From Tichowtungia sp964398915 (lineage in GTDB: Bacteria; Verrucomicrobiota; Kiritimatiellia; Kiritimatiellales; Tichowtungiaceae): a stretch of DNA of 64,000 bases. The position numbers and the translations under genes were made by a program. Shown in pieces: positions 35,405 to 44,060 of this stretch. The stretch lies in contig CAYNOR010000009.1 of the NCBI GenBank assembly GCA_964398915.1, positions 1 to 64,000 on the forward strand. The letters run 5' to 3'. Under the pieces are notes generated by a model. It was given only the letters and a program-made list of their open reading frames with translations. It was not told the origin of the DNA and searched no databases. Each line of letters opens with the position of its first letter. Position 1 is the first letter of the stretch.

Positions 35405-36607
35405 ATGAAACAGATGAAAATGTGTATAATCCTGTCTTTCCTGTCGGTTTGTGCCGGATTGTATGTCCGGGCTGAGACAACGGAACGATGGATTAATGCT
35501 ACGTATGTAAAAAACGGTGCGGTTGATACGGGTAATTCTTCGGCAACGCTTGCTGTTCGTTCCGGTCCCGGTTTGAATTTTTCTCAAGTTGATGCGCTTT
35601 CATCCGGACAAAGGGTTTTTTCTGATAAAACCAAGGATGGTTGGATGCGCCTCACATCCGGCGGTGCATCTGTGCCAGCACCTGCTTCTGCGCCCGTTGC
35701 AACTCCACAGAGTGTTGCGACACAACAGTGGATTAATGCTGCGTATGTAAAAAACGGTGCGGTTGATACGGGTAATTCTTCGGCAACGCTTGCTGTTCGT
35801 TCGGGCCCGGGGATCGACTATACCCAGGTTGATTCTTTGGCTTCAGGACAGAAGGTGACTGTTTTGGAAAATAAAAATGGCTGGGTCAGGATTGCCCCGG
35901 TTGTTGCTGTTGCCCCGGTTGCGTCCCCTGTTATTGCTGTCACACCTGCCCCCGCAAAACCACCTGTAGCAAAGAACACTGTCCCTGTAAGGGAAGAGAA
36001 GTCAGCCGCCGCCGCACCACCTGCTAGATTGATTTCGACTCCTGTGTTGCCGCCTCGTCCTGTCTTTGCTCCGGTACGTCCTCCAGTGAGTAATTTAATT
36101 TTGAGCGGAGACTTTTCAGGTGCGGCCTTGGCGTTGCCCACGACCGCCGGTGATACCACGGCTGAATTAAGCGGGCGCTGGATTCGCTCAAGCACTTCAG
36201 CTTGGGAGATTTTCCCTTCCGGCGGGAATCTGGGTCCGTATGTGCGTGCGGCGGCTTCACGTGAAGCGGGTCTCTTACTTTATGTTGTTAATGATGAAAA
36301 GCGCAGTACCGGAAGCTATGTGCTTCGGTTTGATTATATTTTAACCGATGCAGCCGACGTATTAGGTGTGAAGGTGTTTGTATCTGATTCAGATATCGCA
36401 ATTGGTACTGACGGCGGTAATTTCCGGATGAATAGCACACAGCGTCCGGACGATATGATTATATTGTCTGCCGGCGCGACCTGGGTTACCTATTATCTGC
36501 CGGTTGAATTAGGAAAGGGGTATAACAATATCTACGTTCTATTCGTCGGCAGCGGAGCGGCAAATACCGGTATCGACAACATTTCACTTTCTCCGCAACG
36601 TCGCTAA
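35405..36607 (+). CDS. Exported protein with two SH3-type repeats and a C-terminal beta domain
   Basis: About 400 residues with signal peptide MKQMKMCIILSFLSVCAGLYVRA. Two bacterial SH3 domains (about 28-85 and 108-165), each with the pattern LAVRSGPG, are joined by Ala/Pro-rich linkers. The C-terminal part (about 225-400) reads as a jelly-roll carbohydrate-binding-like fold (WEIFPSGGNLGPYVRA...NIYVLFVGSG). It probably binds peptidoglycan or glycan; inference. The two SH3 units are near-identical in DNA (see repeat). Confidence 0.75.
   Translation: MKQMKMCIILSFLSVCAGLYVRAETTERWINATYVKNGAVDTGNSSATLAVRSGPGLNFSQVDALSSGQRVFSDKTKDGWMRLTSGGASVPAPASAPVATPQSVATQQWINAAYVKNGAVDTGNSSATLAVRSGPGIDYTQVDSLASGQKVTVLENKNGWVRIAPVVAVAPVASPVIAVTPAPAKPPVAKNTVPVREEKSAAAAPPARLISTPVLPPRPVFAPVRPPVSNLILSGDFSGAALALPTTAGDTTAELSGRWIRSSTSAWEIFPSGGNLGPYVRAAASREAGLLLYVVNDEKRSTGSYVLRFDYILTDAADVLGVKVFVSDSDIAIGTDGGNFRMNSTQRPDDMIILSAGATWVTYYLPVELGKGYNNIYVLFVGSGAANTGIDNISLSPQRR
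35489..35802 (+). repeat. Near-identical 73-base direct repeat within SH3 coding region
   Basis: Bases 35489-35562 and 35729-35802 match at all but one position (spacing 240 bases). They encode WINA.YVKNGAVDTGNSSA in both SH3 units. Identity at silent positions indicates recent duplication or gene conversion. Confidence 0.85.
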
Positions 36608-37455
36608 GAGACTGTTCATAAAAAGGGGCGGTGCTTGGATTACACCGTCGACGAAGGAAGGGGAACACGGCGTTTGCCGTATTTCCGTGTGTGACCCATG
36701 AGGGTCCTGTTCGGGCTTATCAGCCGCGATTGGACCACGTCATCGGATTCTTAAAGCAACTGCCATGTAAAGCGGCTACGCTACTTTTGAAAAATGAAGC
36801 AGCGTTGCTTCTGCGACATCTGCTTCTCGGTCTGTTTTTCTGATTCATCATCTTCTCCTTCTTTATACTATCCTATCGAGGATAGAAGTTTGCCCTTTCG
36901 GGCTTCCCGTCTTTTGGGAATTGTTATTTCCGCTTCATTTTGCGGCCGACTTTTTTGACCAATGCTTTGCACTGACGACGCAGCGCTTTGAAGTCGATCT
37001 GAAAATCAATCATTGCATTGTAATCGTTCGGCTCAAATCCGAATGGGATCATCTTGATTGCTTCTTTCTTTAACGTTGGGGCAGGCCTTTTGGTCGCCCC
37101 AGGATTTTCCTTTTCCAACCCTTAGATAAGTAAATCTTGATTCCTTTCTACTCTTATTGGTGTGGATGTCAATAGGTCAAATGTTAAAATCATGTTAGAA
37201 TATTTTATATTATTTAAACATATATCACCATTCGTTGACATATTTCGCATCATAAGAAAGTAAAACGATCGTATATATCGATATTAAAAAATCATGGGAA
37301 TGTTATACGAGGTCTGTTTCCAAAGCCATCTTGACGGCACCGTCAGATCACCCTACGCTCCCACATCACGCCGCCATGCGTCGATTTACCCTCTTTATTT
37401 TGATAAATACAGGGAATGGAAGCTGGCACGGGAGCGTTTGTGGAGAGGTGAACTA
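36608..37455. other. Gene-poor stretch with hairpins and two possible small basic proteins
   Basis: No certain gene. On the minus strand an ATG at 36848 with AAGGAG just ahead opens 42 codons to 36720 (MNQKNRPRSRCRRS start), and an ATG at 37052 opens 42 codons to 36924 ending KVGRKMKRK; both are basic and could be small ribosome- or RNA-associated proteins. Hairpins lie at about 36870-36885 (TATCCT/AGGATA) and 36891-36902 (GCCC/GGGC). Bases 37119-37290 are markedly AT-rich, with TTGACA at 37235, likely the promoter region of fni. Confidence 0.35.
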
Positions 37456-38472
37456 ATGAGCGATATCGAGAAACGAAAAGTGGAGCATCTTCAAATCGTT
37501 GCACAGAAGGACGAAATGGATCGGCGTAAGTTTTATTTCGAGGAAGTCCGTCTGACACATCGCGCATTGCCGGAGATCGATCTGAAGGCGATCGATCCAT
37601 CGATTGAATTTCTGGGAAAAAAACTGTCGTTTCCGTTGCTGATTTCATCGATGACCGGCGGCGGCGATAAGCTGTTTCGTAAGATTAATACGAATCTTGC
37701 CGCTGCGGCTGAGGCCGAAGGGGTGGCCATGGGGGTCGGGTCTCAACGTATTTTCTTTACTGAGCCAACGGCGCGGTCGAGTTTTGATTTGCGTGGTACA
37801 GCTCCGTCTGCGTTGCTCTTTTCCAACCTCGGCGCGGTGCAGTTTAATGAAGATATGACACTTGCGCACGCCCGCGCCGTCGTACAGGTGCTTAAGGCCG
37901 ACGCGCTATGTCTGCACTTGAATCCGTTGCAAGAAGCGGTTCAACCAAAGGGGGATACTAATTTTGCAAACCTGAGCGAGAAAATCGGCGAGATTGTCAG
38001 CGGACTCGAAGTTCCGGTGATCGTTAAGGAAATCGGGGCTGGTATTTCGATTGCTGATGCAAAGCTTTTGATTGAAGCGGGTGTCAAATATATTGATGTG
38101 GCCGGTTCGGGCGGCACATCGTGGAGTCGCGTGGAAAGTGAACGTTGTGATGACGCGTCAATCGGACGGCTTTTTCAGGATTGGGGGTTGCCCACGCCGT
38201 TAGCGCTCAAGGCCCTTGGGCCGTACCGGGACCGTATTACACTGATTGCCTCCGGCGGTATCCGTTCCGGACTGGACATGGCTAAAGCGGTCGTTCTGGG
38301 GGCCTCGCTTTGCGGACTGGCGCGGCCGTTTCTGAATCCAGCCATGGAATCTGTCGAGGCGGTACAAAAAGTTATACAACGGCTGAAACACGAATTTGTT
38401 ATAGCGATGTTTTTGCTTGGCGCCGACCGGGTGGAAAAAATAAAAGGCCGCGAAGAGCTGATTATACAGTAA
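37456..38472 (+). CDS. fni: Isopentenyl-diphosphate delta-isomerase, type 2
   Basis: A 338-residue FMN-dependent isomerase interconverting IPP and DMAPP for isoprenoids. It starts MSDIEKRKVEHLQI, with SSMTGGGDKLFRKIN, QRIFF, HLNPLQEAVQPKGDTNF and the FMN-phosphate site IASGGIRSGLD all typical. The ATG at 37456 has GGAGAGGTG ahead and matches the family start; an in-frame ATG at 37294 would add an unlikely leader. It overlaps recO by 11 bases at the 3' end. Confidence 0.95.
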   Translation: MSDIEKRKVEHLQIVAQKDEMDRRKFYFEEVRLTHRALPEIDLKAIDPSIEFLGKKLSFPLLISSMTGGGDKLFRKINTNLAAAAEAEGVAMGVGSQRIFFTEPTARSSFDLRGTAPSALLFSNLGAVQFNEDMTLAHARAVVQVLKADALCLHLNPLQEAVQPKGDTNFANLSEKIGEIVSGLEVPVIVKEIGAGISIADAKLLIEAGVKYIDVAGSGGTSWSRVESERCDDASIGRLFQDWGLPTPLALKALGPYRDRITLIASGGIRSGLDMAKAVVLGASLCGLARPFLNPAMESVEAVQKVIQRLKHEFVIAMFLLGADRVEKIKGREELIIQ

Positions 38473-39214
38473 CGGAGCCTGCCCGCAGCGTTTCAGCCGT
38501 TGTTTTTCGGACGTGCGGCGGCAGATCAAATTGGTAGGTGACAAATTTGGCGAGCACGCGCTCAATTTGTGCCAGATACGTCGGGGCATAGTTCGCCGTT
38601 AATACATCCTCCGGTGTTTCAGCTTCTTGCCATGTTCTGAGCAATTCAACAGCTTTAGGTGCAAGCGGTGAGGCGGGAATCCGGTGTTCGCGTGCGTAGC
38701 CTGGATCAATAACGCCTCCATGCTCGGCTGAAAAGCGGTATACCTCGCGGGTCGTATCGTTCAACTGAACCAGCTGCCCTTGAAATTCTGCGAATTTCAG
38801 GTCAAACCATGCAAGGAACGCCGGATGCTGTCCATAGGACTCTGCATAGGTAAGCATTTCCTCAAAAAACTCAAAGCGGCCTGCCTCATGGCTGTGGCGC
38901 GGCGTAGTGCGGGCAAAGAGGGCGGAAATGTACCCGGCGGCAGTGCAGGCCCTCCAATCGGTACGGAAGGCGTTGCGTGTATGAATCATAGAGCACTCTT
39001 TGGCGATATGGGTATTCTGTTCAGCCCGGTCGTAAAAAAGCAGTTCGCTGGTTGAGAAAAGATCGTATTGCCCGCGAAAAAGACTGTTTTTACGTTGATC
39101 GCCTTTAATGGTAGTCGAAAGTTTACCGTAATGAGCCGTCAACCAGGTAACAATGCGCGAGGTATTCGAAACATCGGTCCAGTACAGTGGAATGGCTGGT
39201 GTTTTGACAATCAT
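38462..39214 (-). CDS. recO: DNA repair protein RecO
   Basis: About 250 residues. An N-terminal OB-fold (MIVKTPAIPLYWTDVSNTSRIVTWLTAHYGKLSTTIKG) and a helical C-terminal domain fit RecO, which loads RecA with RecR in recombinational repair. Family identity is judged from the N-terminal pattern and size; sequence conservation in RecO is low. ATG 39214 chosen over TTG 39223. Its 3' end overlaps fni convergently. Confidence 0.85.
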   Translation of the reverse strand: MIVKTPAIPLYWTDVSNTSRIVTWLTAHYGKLSTTIKGDQRKNSLFRGQYDLFSTSELLFYDRAEQNTHIAKECSMIHTRNAFRTDWRACTAAGYISALFARTTPRHSHEAGRFEFFEEMLTYAESYGQHPAFLAWFDLKFAEFQGQLVQLNDTTREVYRFSAEHGGVIDPGYAREHRIPASPLAPKAVELLRTWQEAETPEDVLTANYAPTYLAQIERVLAKFVTYQFDLPPHVRKTTAETLRAGSVTV

Positions 39215-39309
39215 GGTGATCAACGGGCACTTATCCTGTCCTCGATCCTAATCGCAGCGCACGGCTTCGCCAAGCTTCGGAAAGTATTTTTGGTGTACTT
39301 TTTTGAAGA

Positions 39310-40350
39310 ATGATGTTTCCTTCTGCCATGCTATTGAACAAAACCATACGGCTGTTTCTCGACAGCATCGGGCGGCGGGAAGAATATGAATTCTACCTTA
39401 ACAAATTCCAGTCTGCCGGCACCGATTGTTTTGCATTGCTCGTTCCGGATGTCGAAAGTCTGGATCAAGGTGCCGAGGCACTTGCCTTCGACCTGCACTT
39501 TCTGCTCAAGCTTGGCCTGAAACCGGCCGTCGTGCTGTGCGATATCGATGCCGGGGCTAAATGGAATCTTCTCAAGGATAATCCGCTTTTTGAGCGCACC
39601 GTTTTTCCAAAGCTTGGAAGGCGGAAATCAAGCGTTCCGGTTTTTGTCGATGAAAACACCCAGGCCTTGGAAAGCCTGCTGCAGAAAGTTCCGGCGATTG
39701 GAAAACGGGTACACTTTATCCGCGCTGCGGGCGGGATGTCGGTGGATTATTACCACACACAAAAGCCGGTAATGGCTCTTTCCTCCGAAGATAAAATACT
39801 GGCCGATATCGCTGCTGCGCTGCTCGAAGCCCGGCCCGGTACTCATATTTCGGTTACCGCCCCGATGAACCTGCTCAAAGAAATCTTCACCGTTAAAGGT
39901 GCGGGCACCGTCTTTCGGCGCGGCTCTACAATTCTTTCCGGCGGCGCACCCGATCCGGACCGGCTGCTGGCCTTGCTTCAGGAAAGCTTTGGTAAAAAAC
40001 CGAAAGATGGAATTCTTGCGGCGGCAACACAGATTTATTTTGAAGAAAATTACCGGGGTGCCGCACTGCTGGAACGGCATCCGGAAGGACTTTATCTTTC
40101 AAAATTTGCTGTCGGATCCGAAGCGCGCGGTGAAGGCCTCGCGCAGGAACTGTGGGATGAAGTTTACAAAAACAACCCTTCATTCTTCTGGCGGTCACGC
40201 AAAGGCAACCCGATCAACCAGTGGTATGACCGGCATGCCGACGGACGCCATAACGCGGGCGACTGGGTCGTTTTCTGGCGAGGCATGGACGCCGTATCGA
40301 TTCCCGGCATTATTGCCTTCTGCTCCGCCCGCCCGGTAGATTTTATTTGA
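39310..40350 (+). CDS. N-acetylglutamate synthase-like protein (degenerate kinase-like domain plus NAT/DUF619 acetyltransferase)
   Basis: 346 residues. The N-terminal part (about 1-190) resembles a shortened amino-acid-kinase domain and ends with IFTVKGAGTVFRRGSTI, a signature seen at the domain joint of N-acetylglutamate synthases. The C-terminal part (about 235-346: YLSKFAVGSEARGEGLAQ, FFWRSRKGNPINQWYDRHADG) is the NAT domain of vertebrate/Xanthomonas-type synthases. It should acetylate glutamate for arginine synthesis. A TTCCAA-N3-TTGGAA palindrome lies inside (39605-39619). Confidence 0.82.
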   Translation: MMFPSAMLLNKTIRLFLDSIGRREEYEFYLNKFQSAGTDCFALLVPDVESLDQGAEALAFDLHFLLKLGLKPAVVLCDIDAGAKWNLLKDNPLFERTVFPKLGRRKSSVPVFVDENTQALESLLQKVPAIGKRVHFIRAAGGMSVDYYHTQKPVMALSSEDKILADIAAALLEARPGTHISVTAPMNLLKEIFTVKGAGTVFRRGSTILSGGAPDPDRLLALLQESFGKKPKDGILAAATQIYFEENYRGAALLERHPEGLYLSKFAVGSEARGEGLAQELWDEVYKNNPSFFWRSRKGNPINQWYDRHADGRHNAGDWVVFWRGMDAVSIPGIIAFCSARPVDFI

Positions 40351-40367
40351 TTTTTGAAACGCACCTC

Positions 40368-40970
40368 ATGAACTCCAACTATTTTATTTTCGACATCGGT
40401 AACGTACTGGTTAATTTCGACTTTCAAGTGCTGCTCCAGCAGATCGCCGCCGACTCCGGCACGCCGCTTGAGCAACCGACGGAACGCGACCTCGAAATGC
40501 ACCACGCCGTGGAGGAGGGCGTCATCAGCGACGAAGCATTTGTCGCCTATCTGAACGAAGCCAAGGGTCTTTCATGGACAGTGGACACCCTGATCGGTGT
40601 CTGGCAGAAAATGTTCACCGTCAACCAGACCGGCTGTGGACTGTTCCGCGAAGCGATTGCCCGCGGCCTGCCGGTTTACACGCTCAGCAACATCGCTGAA
40701 CACCACATCGAAGCCATTGAACGCAACTGGCCCGGGTTTTTTGACGGCGCGACCGGACTGTTTCTTTCCTATCAGGTCGGCGCCCGCAAACCGCACGCTG
40801 AAATCTACCGCCACATGCTGGAAAATCTCGGCGTCAAAGGAGAACAATGTCTGTTTCTCGACGACCTCGCCCGCAACGTCGAAGCCGCCCGCGCCGCTGG
40901 CATCCAGGCCCATCAGTTTATCCCCGAAAACTATCCCGCCATTCATAAAGTGATCGGTGAATTCTTTTAA
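40368..40970 (+). CDS. HAD-superfamily hydrolase
   Basis: About 200 residues. Motif I FDIGNVLVNFD (nucleophile in the IFDIGN segment), motif II YTLSN, motif III Lys in ARKPHAEIY and motif IV FLDDLARNV are all present, with a helical cap of the YihX/haloacid dehalogenase-like type. Likely a sugar-phosphate or small phosphatase; substrate unknown. Start ATG 40368; a TTG at 40347 overlapping the previous stop is an alternative. Confidence 0.88.
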   Translation: MNSNYFIFDIGNVLVNFDFQVLLQQIAADSGTPLEQPTERDLEMHHAVEEGVISDEAFVAYLNEAKGLSWTVDTLIGVWQKMFTVNQTGCGLFREAIARGLPVYTLSNIAEHHIEAIERNWPGFFDGATGLFLSYQVGARKPHAEIYRHMLENLGVKGEQCLFLDDLARNVEAARAAGIQAHQFIPENYPAIHKVIGEFF

Positions 40971-41044
40971 CCATTGAACTCAGTCCTCTGTCACGTCCTG
41001 ATTTAAAGTTGTCACTTTTTCGTTCTGTTTCTGATCTGGTTTAA

Positions 41045-41060
41045 GCTCCCATTAGGGAGC
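41045..41060 (+). terminator. Hairpin followed by T-rich run
   Basis: GCTCCC-ATTA-GGGAGC followed by GATTCTTCTT. It could end transcription from the HAD hydrolase gene, though it may belong to the IS remnant. Confidence 0.5.
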
Positions 41061-41102
41061 GATTCTTCTTCTCCGGTGCTCCCGGAGGGAGTGCCGGACG
41101 GA

Positions 41103-41128
41103 TTTCCCCTCCTCCGGATGAGGGGAAA
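41103..41128. terminator. Hairpin downstream of transposase remnant
   Basis: TTTCCCCTC (41103-41111) pairs perfectly with GAGGGGAAA (41120-41128), with A/T-rich flanks; it lies five bases past the stop of the transposase remnant and may act in both directions. Confidence 0.5.
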
Positions 41129-41133
41129 AATTC

Positions 41134-41604
41134 TTACGCCGCCTTTTTAAGTTTCTTATGAGCCGCCTCCGGTGTTTTATACTTCAACGCCAGATGCGGA
41201 CGCCTTGTATTGTAAAGATAAACCGCCTGATCCACGGCCCCGACCGCCTGTTGCTTCGTCCGAAAACTGCCCCCAAGATAATACTCCTGCTTCAGAATGC
41301 CGTTTACACGCTCGGCTTTGGCATTCTCATAACAATGCATCTCTTCGGTCATGCTGATTCCTAAGCCGTACTCCCGAAGCCGTCCAGTGTATACATGCGA
41401 ACAGTACTGGCAGCCACGATCCGAGTGATGCATTGGAAACATGCCAGCCACCAGCTCCTTCACGGCTCGTTCCAGTGCGTTCAGGCACCCTTCAGTTTCC
41501 AGCGTATCTCCCGCATGGTACCCGACGATCTTCCGTGACCAGGCATCGGTAATCAGGCTCAGATACAAAAAGCCCTCTTCGGTCCGGATATACGCCCCGC
41601 GAAT
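41134..41604 (-). pseudogene. 3' remnant of an IS3-family transposase (OrfB)
   Basis: The frame reads GAYIRTEEGFLYLSLITD, then DAWSRKIVGYH, MHHSDRGCQY (catalytic Asp) and ENAKAERVNGILK (catalytic Glu), ending AHKKLKKAA. This is the catalytic half of an IS3-type integrase. The N-terminal part and OrfA are absent: homology stops near 41604 and an in-frame stop follows at 41613. It is thus a truncated, inactive copy. The interrupted sequence beyond it is the tail of a plus-strand gene. Confidence 0.85.
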
Positions 41605-41605
41605 G

Positions 41606-41720
41606 GTTTATAGCTCCCCTGCCGGTAATCGAGGAAGCCATTGAGCTGATTATCTCCGGCGAAATCGTCGATTATGTTTACGACGATGAATCAAAGCTGA
41701 TTTGCCGGAAGTCAGATTAA
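41606..41720 (+). pseudogene. 3' tail of a truncated plus-strand gene next to the IS remnant
   Basis: From the IS boundary a frame reads IAPLPVIEEAIELIISGEI, then VDYVYDDESKLICRKSD and TAA at 41718-41720. It has regular coding character but no start, so it is the surviving end of a gene cut by the IS. Family unknown; the size and acidic helix would suit a small antitoxin-like protein, which is speculation. Confidence 0.45.
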
Positions 41721-42793
41721 AGAACTTCCTTGGGAATCTGCATGGTCACGCAGTGGAGTGAGCCGTGCTGCAGAATTAGCGTGGAACAGTCTAACCCGAT
41801 GATTTCGCGGTCGGGGAAGGCCTTTTTTACGGCAGCCAGCGCGCAGGCGTCATTCGTTGAATCCTGATACACCGGAACCAGCACGGCACCATTGATGATC
41901 AGGAAGTTTGCATAGGTGGCAGGCAGGCGGTTGCCGTCTGTATCGAATTTCGCTTTCGGCCAAGGCAGAGGAAGCAGGCGGTACTCCGGCCGTTTTTGCA
42001 GTTCGTTTTCCATGTTGCGGAGTGCCGGAAAGTGTTCGTCCGCCGGATCATCGCATTTCATATAAAGAATCGTTTTGTCCGGACAGAGGCGGGCGAGGGT
42101 GTCGATGTGTGCGTCGGTATCATCGCCGGCCAGCCAGCCGTTTTCCAGCCATTGGAAGTTTTTGATTCCGAGTTCAGCGGTAAGCCGGGATTCAACCTGT
42201 GTTTTACTGAGTTGCGCATTGCGGTTGGGATTGAGCAGGCATTCGGCAGTTGTCAACAGCGTTCCTTGACCGTCACTTTCGATGCTCCCGCCTTCAAGAA
42301 TCAGATCGACGCTGCGCAACGGGGTTTTGCCGAAAGCGCCCATGGCATGGAGTTTGGCGGTGATCTGATTGTCGAGCCCGGCTTCGAATTTTCCGCCCCA
42401 GCCGGTGAAGGTGAAGTTGAGCAGTACGGGTTTGCCGTTTTCGTAAATCGTGACGGGGCCGAAATCACGCGCCCAGGTATCGTTGGATTCAATTTCGTAC
42501 AGCGCGACGTTCGCCATGTTGACGCCGCGGTTTTTCAGTTTGGTACGCACGGCGGATTCGTTATGAACGACAACAATCAGCTTTTCAAAACGGGTTACTG
42601 CTTCGGCAATATCGGCGAAAACCGCTTCGGCTTCCTGCAGATGCGGAGCCCAGTCGGTTTTCTCATGCGGCCAGCAGATCAGCACGGCATCCTGTGGTTC
42701 CCATTCGGCGGGTAGGCGACGGAGAGCGGGGAGGTGTGTGGGTGCGGGCGTGTGTGTGTACTCGTTCGGCTTTTTTTTGTCTTTGTCGTTCAT
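41717..42793 (-). CDS. aguA: Agmatine deiminase (Porphyromonas-type peptidylarginine deiminase family)
   Basis: 358 residues of the guanidino-modifying fold. Typical pieces are PAEWEPQDAVLICWPHEKTDW, NDTWARDFGPVTI, LEGGSIESDGQGTLLTT, GDDTDAHIDTLARL (catalytic His) and the C-terminal GSLHCVTMQIP with the nucleophilic Cys. It converts agmatine to N-carbamoylputrescine and ammonia. GTGGAG precedes the ATG. The partner N-carbamoylputrescine amidase is not in the window. Confidence 0.92.
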   Translation of the reverse strand: MNDKDKKKPNEYTHTPAPTHLPALRRLPAEWEPQDAVLICWPHEKTDWAPHLQEAEAVFADIAEAVTRFEKLIVVVHNESAVRTKLKNRGVNMANVALYEIESNDTWARDFGPVTIYENGKPVLLNFTFTGWGGKFEAGLDNQITAKLHAMGAFGKTPLRSVDLILEGGSIESDGQGTLLTTAECLLNPNRNAQLSKTQVESRLTAELGIKNFQWLENGWLAGDDTDAHIDTLARLCPDKTILYMKCDDPADEHFPALRNMENELQKRPEYRLLPLPWPKAKFDTDGNRLPATYANFLIINGAVLVPVYQDSTNDACALAAVKKAFPDREIIGLDCSTLILQHGSLHCVTMQIPKEVL

Positions 42794-42929
42794 TGCTCCA
42801 CTTCTCCGGTAATCTGTTGCACCATACGAATGAATTGCATTCTAGCTGAAACGGCGGGGTTGACAATGTTTTGCACAGCAACAGATACGCAGAGTTGATT
42901 CGTATTCCGCTGTATGAGAAGAATGCGGC

Positions 42930-44060
42930 ATGAATTTGAAACCAAAGGCCCTGCTTGTTTCATCGTTTGCTGTAACCGTTTCCTGTTTTGCTTCGCCATC
43001 ACTCGAGCAGAAAATCGGCGGGCTTTTAATGGTCGGATTCCGGGGGATGTCCGCTGAGGCTGACAGCCCGGTTGTGCGGGATATCTGCGAATACAATCTG
43101 GGCGGAGTGATTTTGTTCGATGCCGATCTCCCGCTCAAAACCGGCGAGCGGAACATCCGTTCGCCGGTCCAGCTGGTGCAACTGACCGGAACGCTTCAGT
43201 CCTATGCAAAAGGATCGTTGCTGATCGCGATCGATCAGGAGGGCGGCCTGGTCAATCGGCTCAAGCCGGCCTATGGATTTCCGCCTACGCTTTCCCAGCA
43301 GCAATTAGGACAACACGACGATCCCGATTTCACGTACAGGAAAACCGCTGAACTGGCCGCCGCGCTCAAAGCGGCCGGAATTAATCTGAATCTGGCGCCG
43401 GTGGTGGATATGGCGGTGAATCCTGAAAATTTTATTGTCAAAAAAGAGCGGACATTCTCATCCGATCCGGGAAAAACAATCTGGCAGGCGGCCGCCTCAA
43501 TTCGTGCTCACCACGATCAGGGGGTGCTGTGCACGCTTAAACATTTTCCAGGGCACGGAAGTTCTGCCGCCGATTCGCATCTGGATATGACGGATGTAAC
43601 CGGAACCTGGCAGGCTTTCGAACTGGAGCCCTACCGTCAGCTTTGTAAAGAAACCGACGTGGTGATGACCGCTCACATTTTCCAGCGCAACCTTGATCCG
43701 GACTGGCCCGCGACGCTTTCAAAGCGGATTATTACCGGACTGCTTCGTAATGAAATCGGTTATCAGGGGGTTGTGATGACGGACGATTTGGGCATGAAGG
43801 CCATTGCCAGTCACTACGGTTTTGAGACCGCGCTCGAATACAGCCTGAATGCCGGCGCCGATATTCTTCTGATTGCGAACAATGAAACGTATAATCCCGA
43901 TCTGGTTCCGAAAACCGTTCAGATCATTGCCGGACTGGTTCGTACGGGGCGCGTTCCGGAGTCACGGATTGATGAGGCATTGCGCAGGATCACTCAACTC
44001 AAGAGCAGCGTTTCGGTAGTCCGCCAGTCCATGCACGGGTCTGTGATCGACTGTCCGTAA
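42930..44060 (+). CDS. nagZ: Exported glycoside hydrolase family 3, NagZ-like beta-N-acetylhexosaminidase
   Basis: 376 residues with a signal peptide (ALLVSSFAVTVSCFA). The GH3 core has AIDQEGGLVNRL, KHFPGHGSSAADSH (general acid/base loop of NagZ) and MTDDLGM with the nucleophilic Asp. It probably removes GlcNAc from cell-wall muropeptides. The signal peptide makes it periplasmic or surface, unlike cytosolic E. coli NagZ. Its last 67 bases overlap the DAHP synthase gene. Confidence 0.9.
   Translation: MNLKPKALLVSSFAVTVSCFASPSLEQKIGGLLMVGFRGMSAEADSPVVRDICEYNLGGVILFDADLPLKTGERNIRSPVQLVQLTGTLQSYAKGSLLIAIDQEGGLVNRLKPAYGFPPTLSQQQLGQHDDPDFTYRKTAELAAALKAAGINLNLAPVVDMAVNPENFIVKKERTFSSDPGKTIWQAAASIRAHHDQGVLCTLKHFPGHGSSAADSHLDMTDVTGTWQAFELEPYRQLCKETDVVMTAHIFQRNLDPDWPATLSKRIITGLLRNEIGYQGVVMTDDLGMKAIASHYGFETALEYSLNAGADILLIANNETYNPDLVPKTVQIIAGLVRTGRVPESRIDEALRRITQLKSSVSVVRQSMHGSVIDCP

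Noticed and set aside
37294..37455. N-terminal extension of fni from ATG 37294
   Set aside because: The family starts at MSDIEKRKVEHLQ, which has a good ribosome site at 37456; the extra residues look non-coding.
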